Shown: one piece after another, positions 1 through 5,023 of the stretch
Position numbering within the stretch: the stretch's first letter is position 1
How the letters are laid out: every line of letters begins with the position of its first letter
Source of the DNA: Flavobacteriaceae bacterium
Lineage (GTDB): Bacteria > Bacteroidota > Bacteroidia > Flavobacteriales > Flavobacteriaceae
NCBI GenBank assembly: GCA_947443815.1
Contig: CANEXR010000138.1
Coordinates: forward strand, 1-7,414
DNA length: 7,414 nt
Direction of reading: 5' to 3'
Position numbers and translations under genes: made by a program
Notes under the pieces: generated by a model
The model's database searches: none
What the model was told of the DNA's origin: nothing
What the model saw: the letters and a program-made list of their open reading frames with translations, nothing else

Positions 1-47
1 ACTTTGGCAATGAATTCTCTTTTTATGATTAATGATATGATGCTCAT
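1..47 (-). CDS. ABC-2 type transporter permease, N-terminal fragment (gene continues past the left edge)
   Basis: Only the first 15 codons and part of the next lie in the window; they read MSIISLIIKREFIAKV from an ATG at 45-47 on the minus strand. A short leader ending in the pattern IIKREF/Y is typical of the membrane subunits of NatB-like ABC-2 exporters, where it immediately precedes the first transmembrane helix. The gene starts 39 bp downstream of the stop of the ABC ATPase at 87-1010, on the same strand, which is the usual ATPase-permease order for this family. I infer that the two subunits form one exporter. The substrate cannot be read. Confidence is limited by the very short visible stretch. 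Confidence 0.62.
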   Translation of the reverse strand, partial: MSIISLIIKREFIAK

Positions 48-50
48 TCT

Positions 51-78
51 AGGTCTTGGGTTTTAGGTTTTGGGTTTC
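51..78. repeat. Two tandem 14-bp units in the ATPase-permease spacer
   Basis: The plus strand reads aggtcttgggtttt followed directly by aggttttgggtttc, two adjacent copies with 12 of 14 bases identical. On the coding (minus) strand this is an A/C-rich tract of AACCCAAAACCT type. It fills most of the 39-bp gap between the ABC ATPase stop and the permease start. Similar low-complexity tracts are familiar from flavobacterial spacers (recalled, not checked). No function is evident. Confidence 0.6.
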
Positions 79-86
79 CAAAAAAA

Positions 87-1010
87 TTAATTTTCGCTAA
101 CTGTTTGGATAAAAATATCATTGACACTTGGAATTTTTTCTACAAAATGTGTTACTTGCCCACGTTGTGTCAGGAGCAGCAATAATTCGTTTGGAGTGGC
201 TGTTCCTAATTGAATTTCGAGTTTTAATTCGTTGTTAAGCGATTTGAAATTGGCTTGACCCACTGTAAATTTTTGCGTTAGGTCGTACATGAGTCCTTCT
301 ACATTATCGGATAGAATGCCAACTTCAAAGCTATTGGTTTTGAATTGGCGTTTTACATCTTCTAATTTTCCTTCAATGAGTTTATTGGATTTATGGATTA
401 AAGCGATATGATCACATAATTCTTCAACGCTTTCCATTCGATGAGTAGAAAAAATAATTGTGGACCCTTGTTCTTTTAATGCTAGGATTTCGTCTTTGAT
501 TAAATTTGCGTTTACAGGATCAAAACCAGAGAAAGGTTCGTCAAAAATCAATAATTTTGGCTTGTGCAATACACAAACTACAAATTGAATTTTCTGTGCC
601 ATTCCTTTAGATAGTTCTTGGATTTTCTTGTTCCACCATCCTTGAATTTCCAATCTCTCGAACCAATATTCCAATTGTTTTTTGGCTTCGGCTTTTGATA
701 ATCCTTTCATTTGGGCTAGGTACAAACACTGCTCTCCTACTTTCATCGATTTATAAAGTCCTCTTTCCTCGGGAAGATAGCCTATATATTGTACGTGTTT
801 AGGTTGCAATTTTTCTCCGTCGAGAATAATCGCGCCGCTATCAGGCAAAGTAATTTGGTTGATGATTCGGATAAGAGATGTTTTGCCAGCTCCATTTGGA
901 CCCAAAAGCCCGTAAATACTACCTTTAGGAACTGATAACGAAACTTCATTAAGGGCCACATAATCGCCGTATTGCTTTACTATTTTATGGACTTCGAGTA
1001 AATTGCTCAT
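87..1010 (-). CDS. ABC transporter ATP-binding protein, NatA-like with C-terminal DUF4162-type region
   Basis: This is the cytoplasmic ATPase subunit of an ABC-2 type exporter, 307 residues. Walker A is GPNGAGKT at residues 37-44, Walker B is LLIFDEP at 153-159, the D-loop is SGFDP at 161-165 and the switch histidine is H190. The signature is ELSKGMAQK (132-140) rather than LSGGQ, and the Q-loop region reads YLPEERGLY (78-86) with no glutamine. Both variants are usual in the NatA/YhaQ-like subgroup. Residues from about 225 onward form an extra C-terminal region matching the DUF4162 pattern of that subgroup. The stop lies 39 bp before the start of a probable permease partner (1-47). Upstream, dnaJ is separated by 168 bp that contain a terminator, so this pair is probably transcribed on its own. 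NatA exports sodium in Bacillus, but the substrate here is unknown, so no gene symbol is given. Confidence 0.93.
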   Translation of the reverse strand: MSNLLEVHKIVKQYGDYVALNEVSLSVPKGSIYGLLGPNGAGKTSLIRIINQITLPDSGAIILDGEKLQPKHVQYIGYLPEERGLYKSMKVGEQCLYLAQMKGLSKAEAKKQLEYWFERLEIQGWWNKKIQELSKGMAQKIQFVVCVLHKPKLLIFDEPFSGFDPVNANLIKDEILALKEQGSTIIFSTHRMESVEELCDHIALIHKSNKLIEGKLEDVKRQFKTNSFEVGILSDNVEGLMYDLTQKFTVGQANFKSLNNELKLEIQLGTATPNELLLLLTQRGQVTHFVEKIPSVNDIFIQTVSEN

Positions 1011-1059
1011 GCTAAATTTTGATTTATTGTATCCATTTAATTTTATAGCGTCTTGATTG

Positions 1060-1067
1060 TAAAAGTA
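1060..1067 (-). promoter_or_regulatory. Weak candidate -7 element for the ABC exporter genes
   Basis: On the minus strand this reads TACTTTTA, one base from the Bacteroidota -7 consensus TAnnTTTG, and continues CAATC just like the stronger grpE promoter (TACTTTTG followed by CAATC). It lies about 50 bp before the ATPase start, downstream of the dnaJ terminator. No TTG -33 element sits at the expected distance, so this is a weak guess. Confidence 0.27.
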
Positions 1068-1102
1068 AATAATTAGTAGTGAAATACTATATTCTGTTAC
1101 AC

Positions 1103-1134
1103 AAAAAACCCATCCTTGTGAGTGTAAGGATGGG
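1103..1134 (-). terminator. Intrinsic terminator after dnaJ
   Basis: CCCATCCTT at 1109-1117 pairs perfectly with AAGGATGGG at 1126-1134, giving a 9-bp stem with an 8-nt loop. Read on the minus strand, the stem ends in GGG and runs straight into TTTTTT (1108 to 1103). It sits 45 bp past the dnaJ stop, so it should end the grpE-dnaJ transcript and insulate the ABC genes. The plus-strand side has no proper T-tract, so it acts in one direction. Confidence 0.87.
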
Positions 1135-1178
1135 AATTATTATTTAAATTGACGCTACAAATTGCATCTATACTTTTA

Positions 1179-2294
1179 TTAAGAAAACATGTCTTTGACT
1201 TTTTCAAAAAAGGATTTGTCTGTTTTTTCGGGATTTGGAATAAAATTTTCGTCAGCGATATTTTTTTCAAAAAACTGTTTTTGTTCTTTGTTCAATGTTT
1301 TCGGTGTCCAAACATTTACGTGAACTAATAAATCTCCATTTCCATAGCCATTAATACTCGGAATTCCTTTTCCTTTTAATCTTAGAATTTTACCAGATTG
1401 GATTCCTTCTTCTAATTTAATTCTTACTTTTCCGTTTACGGCTTCGATATCTTTTGAAATTCCAAGAACGGCTTCTGAGAAACTTACATACAAATCATAA
1501 TGTAAATTTTCGCCTTCCCGTTTCAAGAATTCATGTTCAATTTCTTCGATAGCTACAATTAAATCTCCAGGAATACTATTTCCAGGCGCGTCATTTCCTT
1601 TATTGGACACTTTCAATTGCATTCCGTCGACAACACCTGCTGGGATTTTTATACTTACGGTTTCATCTTCAAGAATCATCCCTTGCGAATCCGCTTCTGC
1701 TGGTTTTTTATCTAAAATCTGACCTGAACCTCCACAAGTTGGGCAAGTTGAAGCAGATTGCATTCTTCCCAAAATAGTATTGGTAACTCGCATCACTTGT
1801 CCTTGACCATTACAAGTAGAACAGGTTTTATAGGATACTCCAGCTGCTTGGACTTTGCGTTTTACTTTAACTTTTTTCTCTACACCATTCGCAATTTCTT
1901 CTAATGTCAGTTTTACTTTTATACGAAGATTACTTCCTTTAGCACGACGCGCTCTTCCGCCACCGCCACCATTGAAACCGCCGAAACCTCCGCCAAAAAT
2001 ATCACCAAATTGGCTAAAAATATCATCCATGTTCATTCCGCCATGACCGCCTCCGCCAAAACCACCTGAACCATCAAAAGCCTGGTGTCCGTATTGATCG
2101 TATTTGGCTTTTTTCTGTGGGTCACTCAAAACCTCATAGGCTTCGGCAGCTAATTTGAATTTTTCTTCTGCCTCTTTGTCGCCTGGATTTTTATCAGGAT
2201 GGTATTGTAATGCGCTTTTTCTGTATGCTTTTTTAATTTCAGCAGCATCTGCACTTTTTGAAATGCCTAGTATTTCGTAAAAATCTTTTTTCAT
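1179..2294 (-). CDS. dnaJ: Chaperone protein DnaJ (Hsp40) with a single remaining zinc centre
   Basis: DnaJ delivers unfolded clients to DnaK and stimulates its ATPase in the cytoplasm. The protein has 371 residues from MKKDFYEILG. The J-domain spans about 1-70 with the HPD motif at 32-34. A Gly/Phe-rich linker runs from about 74 to 120. The zinc region is about 150-205 and the client-binding C-terminal domains fill the rest, including VSIKIPAG at 213-220. Canonical DnaJ has four CxxCxGxG motifs, but only two are present: CSTCNGQG (158-165) and CPTCGGSG (184-191). Where the fourth should be, the sequence reads KPAEADSQG without cysteines, and the first motif is deleted. An in-frame extension to a TTG at 2339 is rejected, because the J-domain begins directly at the ATG at 2294. 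It lies 107 bp downstream of grpE and is probably in the same transcript, which ends at the terminator at 1103-1134. Confidence 0.97.
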   Translation of the reverse strand: MKKDFYEILGISKSADAAEIKKAYRKSALQYHPDKNPGDKEAEEKFKLAAEAYEVLSDPQKKAKYDQYGHQAFDGSGGFGGGGHGGMNMDDIFSQFGDIFGGGFGGFNGGGGGRARRAKGSNLRIKVKLTLEEIANGVEKKVKVKRKVQAAGVSYKTCSTCNGQGQVMRVTNTILGRMQSASTCPTCGGSGQILDKKPAEADSQGMILEDETVSIKIPAGVVDGMQLKVSNKGNDAPGNSIPGDLIVAIEEIEHEFLKREGENLHYDLYVSFSEAVLGISKDIEAVNGKVRIKLEEGIQSGKILRLKGKGIPSINGYGNGDLLVHVNVWTPKTLNKEQKQFFEKNIADENFIPNPEKTDKSFFEKVKDMFS

Positions 2295-2351
2295 AATTAA
2301 AATAAATTGCTTTGCCAGTTTGCTAGCGCTCGTGTCCAAATCCTAAAATTC

Positions 2352-2381
2352 CAAATCGCAATTTAAATCAATTGCGATTTG
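2352..2381. other. Perfect 12-bp hairpin in the grpE-dnaJ spacer
   Basis: CAAATCGCAATT at 2352-2363 is the exact reverse complement of AATTGCGATTTG at 2370-2381, leaving a 6-nt loop. It lies 20 bp past the grpE stop and 57 bp before the dnaJ start. On the transcribed minus strand the stem is followed by GGAATTTTAGG, a poor U-tract, so a full terminator is unlikely. It may be a weak attenuator, an RNA-processing or stability structure, or a site for a dimeric protein. The plus strand is followed by a run of five Ts. Confidence 0.7.
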
Positions 2382-2401
2382 AATTTTTGAGTTTGTATTT
2401 T

Positions 2402-2983
2402 TTAGTTTCCGATAACTACTTTAGGAAAACGTATGATTTTATCTCCTAATTTGTATCCTTTTTCAAGAACATCCACAATTTTACCTTTCATTTTATCAGA
2501 TGCAGCAGGGATTTGAGTAATAGCTTCAGCAAAATCAGCATCAAATGAATCGCCCGCTTTCACATCTACTTGCTCTAATCCTTTAGCAACTAAAGTATTT
2601 TTTAGTTTTTCATGAATCAGCTCTACACCTTTCAATAACAATTCGTCTTCTGACTTGCTTATTTCAACCATAGCTCTGTCAAAATCATCCAAAACAGGAA
2701 GCATGGCTAACAAAACTTCTTGATTAGCGGTTTTGAACAACTCAATACGTTCTTTTGTCGTTCTTCTTTTGTAATTTTCAAACTCTGCAAAAAGTCTTAA
2801 AAATTTATCTTTTTCTTTTGCTAAATCCTGCGTTAATTGCTCCTCAACACTTAATTCCTCATCAATAATGATTTGTTCTCCATTTGCATTTTTTTCCAAT
2901 GTTGCATCATCTATTTCTTGATCGATTTCTGTATTTTCAGTAGTCATAGTACTCTTGTTTTTAAAAATATTCTTAAACTTCAT
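2402..2983 (-). CDS. grpE: Nucleotide exchange factor GrpE
   Basis: GrpE is a cytoplasmic dimer that releases ADP from DnaK and so completes the DnaK-DnaJ cycle. The protein has 193 residues, close to the family's usual length. Residues about 14-55 are acidic and probably disordered. A long helix follows, with the family pattern ENYKRRTTKERIE at 69-81 and LLAMLPVLDDFDRAM at 91-105. The C-terminal beta-domain ends in GYKLGDKIIRFPKVVIG (176-192), a close match to GrpE's typical ending. The start at 2983 is preferred because the promoter predicts transcription from about 3000, leaving a leader near 16 nt. A second ATG at 2947 (MTTENTE) is a real alternative that would remove a basic 12-residue leader. 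It is the first gene of the grpE-dnaJ unit. Confidence 0.96.
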   Translation of the reverse strand: MKFKNIFKNKSTMTTENTEIDQEIDDATLEKNANGEQIIIDEELSVEEQLTQDLAKEKDKFLRLFAEFENYKRRTTKERIELFKTANQEVLLAMLPVLDDFDRAMVEISKSEDELLLKGVELIHEKLKNTLVAKGLEQVDVKAGDSFDADFAEAITQIPAASDKMKGKIVDVLEKGYKLGDKIIRFPKVVIGN

Positions 2984-3005
2984 TTTTATTCTTTTTTTTG
3001 GATTG

Positions 3006-3038
3006 CAAAAGTACTGCCAATTCTTTTAAAATGTCAAA
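3006..3038 (-). promoter_or_regulatory. Bacteroidota-type housekeeping promoter for grpE-dnaJ
   Basis: On the minus strand, TTTG (3038 to 3035) is followed after 21 bases by TACTTTTG (3013 to 3006), which fits the Bacteroidota primary-sigma consensus TTTG-N17-23-TAnnTTTG. The following bases CAATCC are also typical. Transcription should start near 2999-3000, only about 16 nt before the grpE ATG. The -33 region continues as TTGACA. I see no CIRCE-like inverted repeat (the HrcA operator) near it, so heat control by HrcA is not supported. Confidence 0.78.
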
Positions 3039-3268
3039 TTGTCACCTTTCGGACAACAATACTTTATTCTTTAATGCCTTTGAACTTGAAAAAAACAATT
3101 CGAAATTATAGTAAAAAAATTTAATATAATTTTAAGATTATTTTGGTTTAGTTTGGATAAGTTTGTGTTCGATATTAAACTGATTAAATAGCATCATTTT
3201 ATAGTATCCAATCGATTGAAATTAAGGTCGTCTTCTAAATAATTATTAATTCATCATTACCTTATATT
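3039..3268. other. Gene-free AT-rich spacer between the grpE promoter and the hisS terminator
   Basis: This part of the 326-bp gap between grpE and the hisS stop holds no credible ORF on either strand and no strong hairpin. A TAAGTTTG octamer on the plus strand at 3158-3165 matches a -7 box, but the nearest TTTG is only 12 bp upstream and no gene follows, so it is not called a promoter. I see nothing else in it. Confidence 0.6.
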
Positions 3269-3305
3269 AAAAAAAGCTTCGTTTATACCAACGAAGCTTT
3301 TTTTT
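3269..3305 (-). terminator. Strong intrinsic terminator after hisS, symmetrical in sequence
   Basis: GCTTCGTT at 3276-3283 pairs with AACGAAGC at 3290-3297 around a 6-nt loop. The stem is flanked by seven As on the left (3269-3275) and eight Ts on the right (3298-3305). Read on the minus strand it begins 4 nt past the hisS stop codon and ends in TTTTTTT, so it terminates hisS. The symmetry means it could also stop plus-strand transcription from the spacer. hisS is therefore not co-transcribed with grpE. Confidence 0.93.
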
Positions 3306-3309
3306 GTCT

Positions 3310-4680
3310 TTATACTAATGCTTTTTTCAATCCTTCAAAATCAAGGGAAACTTGTTCTCCCGAAATTAAATTTTTCAAAGAATAAGTATTGTTTATTAGT
3401 TCATGTTCACCAATGATTACGGCAAAAGGAATGTTTCTTTTATCCGCATGTTGGAATTGTTTGGCGAGTTTTGCATTATCTGGGTAGAGTTCTACTTTCA
3501 CACCTACATTTCTTAATTCTTTTATAGCTTTCATCGCTGCAAAGGCTTCTTTTTGTCCATAATTAATGAACAACGCTTTGGAGGTTGCTGTAACAGTATC
3601 TGGGAATAAATTCAATTCTTCAACAACTAAATAAATCCGATCTAATCCAAACGAAATACCAACTCCGCTCATGTTTTTCAAACCAAAAATACCAGTTAAA
3701 TCATCATAACGTCCACCACCACCAATGGAGCCCATGGCAACTGATTTTGGTGGTGCTACTTCAAAAATAGCGCCTGTATAATAATTAAGTCCTCTGGCTA
3801 GGGTTACGTCTAAGTCTAAAATAGCGGTTGACAATCCGAGTTGGGAAACATTGTCACAAATAAATCGCAATTCTTCTACGCCTTTCATTCCATCTTGGGA
3901 TTGGGCTAGTAAAACCGATAATTGATTTATTTTTTCAGAAATGCTTCCTGTAAAATTAAAAAGGGGTTGCACTTTTGCGATGGCTTGTTCGGAAATTCCT
4001 TTTTCGATCATTTCTTTTTTAACGCCGTCTTCACCAATTTTATCTAATTTGTCTAATGCAACCGTAAAATCGATTAATTTATCGGAGGCACCGATTACTT
4101 CGGCAATTCCGGAAAGGATTTTTCGGTTATTGATTTTGATGGTTACGCCTTCTAATCCTAAGGTTGTAAAAACGGTATCGTATAATTGAACTAGTTCTAC
4201 TTCCTGCCATAATGATTGGGAACCAACTACATCAGCATCACATTGAAAGAACTCTCTAAAACGTCCTTTTTGGGGACGATCTGCGCGCCAAACGGGTTGA
4301 ATTTGGTATCTTTTGAAGGGAAACTCAATGTCGTTTTGGTGTTGTACTACGTAACGGGCAAAGGGAACGGTCAAATCATAACGCAAGGCTTTCTCGGAAA
4401 TACTTGCTGTTAATTTGGTGCTGTCTTTGTTGTCTAAATGGGTGGTATTGGCTTTCGCCAAATAGTCTCCGGAATTCAAAATTTTAAAAATCAATCGGTC
4501 GCCTTCTTCTCCGTATTTTCCCATTAGGGTTTCGGAATTTTCGAAAGAAGGAGTTTCTATGGGTTGGAATCCAAATTTTTCGAAATTACTTTTTATAATT
4601 TGGATGATATATTGCCGTTTTGCCACCTCAGCGGGTGAAAAATCTCTGGTTCCTTTTGGAATACTTGGTTTTGATGCCAT
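3310..4680 (-). CDS. hisS: Histidine--tRNA ligase (HisRS)
   Basis: This cytoplasmic class II synthetase charges tRNA-His with histidine using ATP. The protein has 456 residues, somewhat longer than the roughly 420-430 of typical bacterial HisRS. The N-terminus IPKGTRDFSPAE (7-18) is standard. The substrate-contact segment LRYDLTVPFARY spans 99-110. Motif 2 carries RADRPQKGRFREF (132-144). The histidine-specific loop is LARGLNYYTG (294-303), followed by GSIGGGGRYDDL (317-328) and motif 3 GISFGLDRI with R348. The anticodon-binding domain begins near 368 (KALFINYG). The DLTVPFARY form resembles eukaryotic and archaeal HisRS more than the E. coli form, and I regard this as usual in Bacteroidota. 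The gene stands alone, with its own terminator 4 nt past the stop and a divergent permease upstream. Confidence 0.97.
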   Translation of the reverse strand: MASKPSIPKGTRDFSPAEVAKRQYIIQIIKSNFEKFGFQPIETPSFENSETLMGKYGEEGDRLIFKILNSGDYLAKANTTHLDNKDSTKLTASISEKALRYDLTVPFARYVVQHQNDIEFPFKRYQIQPVWRADRPQKGRFREFFQCDADVVGSQSLWQEVELVQLYDTVFTTLGLEGVTIKINNRKILSGIAEVIGASDKLIDFTVALDKLDKIGEDGVKKEMIEKGISEQAIAKVQPLFNFTGSISEKINQLSVLLAQSQDGMKGVEELRFICDNVSQLGLSTAILDLDVTLARGLNYYTGAIFEVAPPKSVAMGSIGGGGRYDDLTGIFGLKNMSGVGISFGLDRIYLVVEELNLFPDTVTATSKALFINYGQKEAFAAMKAIKELRNVGVKVELYPDNAKLAKQFQHADKRNIPFAVIIGEHELINNTYSLKNLISGEQVSLDFEGLKKALV

Positions 4681-4705
4681 TCTTACTTTACGAATTATGA
4701 ATTAT

Positions 4706-4732
4706 GGATTACCAATTTTGAAATGGTAATTC
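4706..4732. other. Hairpin in the hisS 5' leader
   Basis: ATTACCA at 4708-4714 pairs with TGGTAAT at 4724-4730 around a 9-nt loop. A G-T and a G-C pair outside it extend the stem to 9 pairs. It lies 25-50 bp before the hisS start, right at the predicted 5' end of its mRNA. The neighbouring stretch 4692-4705 holds a tandem gaattat gaattat. It does not resemble a T-box leader. Function unknown; it could be chance in such AT-rich DNA. Confidence 0.4.
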
Positions 4733-4736
4733 TTTG

Positions 4737-4744
4737 CAAATATC
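4737..4744 (-). promoter_or_regulatory. Weak candidate -7 element for hisS
   Basis: The minus strand reads GATATTTG followed by CA, one base off TAnnTTTG. Transcription would start near 4730, giving a leader of about 50 nt that begins in the hairpin at 4706-4732. No clear TTG -33 element is visible upstream, so support is modest. Confidence 0.33.
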
Positions 4745-4781
4745 TTATTTTTAAAATTATTCTGTTTAAAAAATAGTGTCT

Positions 4782-4789
4782 TTTATTTG
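4782..4789 (+). promoter_or_regulatory. Weak candidate -7 element in front of the structured element
   Basis: TTTATTTG followed by CAGGG differs from TAnnTTTG at one position. A start about 7 nt downstream falls at 4796-4797, exactly where the conserved-looking sequence CCTAGCCC of the structured element begins. That coincidence is the main support. No good -33 TTG is present, and the tract is AT-rich enough to produce such matches by chance. Confidence 0.3.
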
Positions 4790-4793
4790 CAGG

Positions 4794-4942
4794 GTTCCTA
4801 GCCCAGATTGAAATGGAAAGCCCGGACTGAAAAAGACTAATTTTTCTTACCCTAAAAGAGCGACCAGAGGAAGCTCCTTTTAGGGTATAGAAAAATAGTT
4901 TTTTGAGGGAGGACTTGTAATGGAAAGCTGGAAATAGCTTCT
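4794..4942 (+). ncRNA. Structured flavobacterial intergenic element, candidate noncoding RNA (possibly Flavo-1-like)
   Basis: The 5' flank starts CCTAGCCCAGATTGAAATGG (4797-4816) and continues AAAGCCCGGACT. The 3' flank reads GAGGGAGGACTTGTAATGG (4905-4923) and then AAAGCTGGAAATAGCTTC. From memory, closely similar flanks occur many times in flavobacterial genomes, around a middle that varies. Here the middle is a long imperfect hairpin: AAAAG (4831-4835) with T-run 4900-4904, ACTAATTTTTCT (4836-4847) with AGAAAAATAGT (4889-4899), and TACCCTAAAAG (4848-4858) with CTTTTAGGGTA (4877-4887), capped by AGC/GCT. CTAGC (4798-4802) can also pair with GCTGG (4927-4931), closing the whole element, and AAGCT/AGCTT makes a small 3' hairpin. 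No ORF fits it. The Flavo-1 assignment is a guess from the taxon and layout. A mobile repeat, or a leader of the downstream permease, are alternatives. Confidence 0.55.
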
Positions 4943-4978
4943 AAAAAAAGAGCGTGAAATAAATTCTGTTTTTTAGAA
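4939..4978. other. 10-bp inverted repeat just after the structured element
   Basis: TTCTAAAAAA at 4939-4948 is the exact reverse complement of TTTTTTAGAA at 4969-4978, with 20 nt between. It lies between the structured element and the permease start. The stem is pure A/T apart from two G-C pairs and lacks a following T-run, so it is not a standard terminator. Confidence 0.4.
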
Positions 4979-5000
4979 AGAGAACTTGTAACAAAAATTG

Positions 5001-5008
5001 TATTTTCG
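5001..5008 (+). promoter_or_regulatory. Weak candidate -7 element for the permease gene
   Basis: TATTTTCG differs from TAnnTTTG at one base and sits 15 bp before the permease ATG, which would leave a very short leader. The only nearby TTG (4986-4988) is 12 bp away, too close for a normal -33 element. If this is false, the gene is probably read from upstream, through the structured element. Confidence 0.25.
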
Positions 5009-5023
5009 TGTCAAATAGGAACT

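Noticed and set aside
1046..1157. TAGCGTC (1046-1052) and GACGCTA (1151-1157) as an inverted repeat flanking the dnaJ terminator
   Set aside because: Seven bases at about 100-bp spacing is easily chance, and no mobile element or site-specific context lies between them.
1855..2046. Plus-strand ORF rich in proline (63 codons)
   Set aside because: It is the antisense of the glycine-rich linker of dnaJ. The proline runs simply mirror Gly codons, and there is no family match.
2295..2339. N-terminal extension of DnaJ from a TTG at 2339
   Set aside because: The added 15 residues precede the conserved start of the J-domain and match nothing. The ATG at 2294 fits the family exactly.
2984..3060. HrcA/CIRCE heat-shock operator near grpE
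   Set aside because: I looked for the paired TTAGCACTC/GAGTGCTAA arms and found neither.
2873..3124. Plus-strand ORF of 83 codons over the grpE start and promoter
   Set aside because: It lies antisense to grpE and its promoter, has composition expected of translated AT-rich noncoding DNA, and has no recognisable domain.
3158..3165. Plus-strand TAAGTTTG as a promoter -7 box
   Set aside because: The octamer fits, but the upstream TTTG is only 12 bp away and no plus-strand gene follows.
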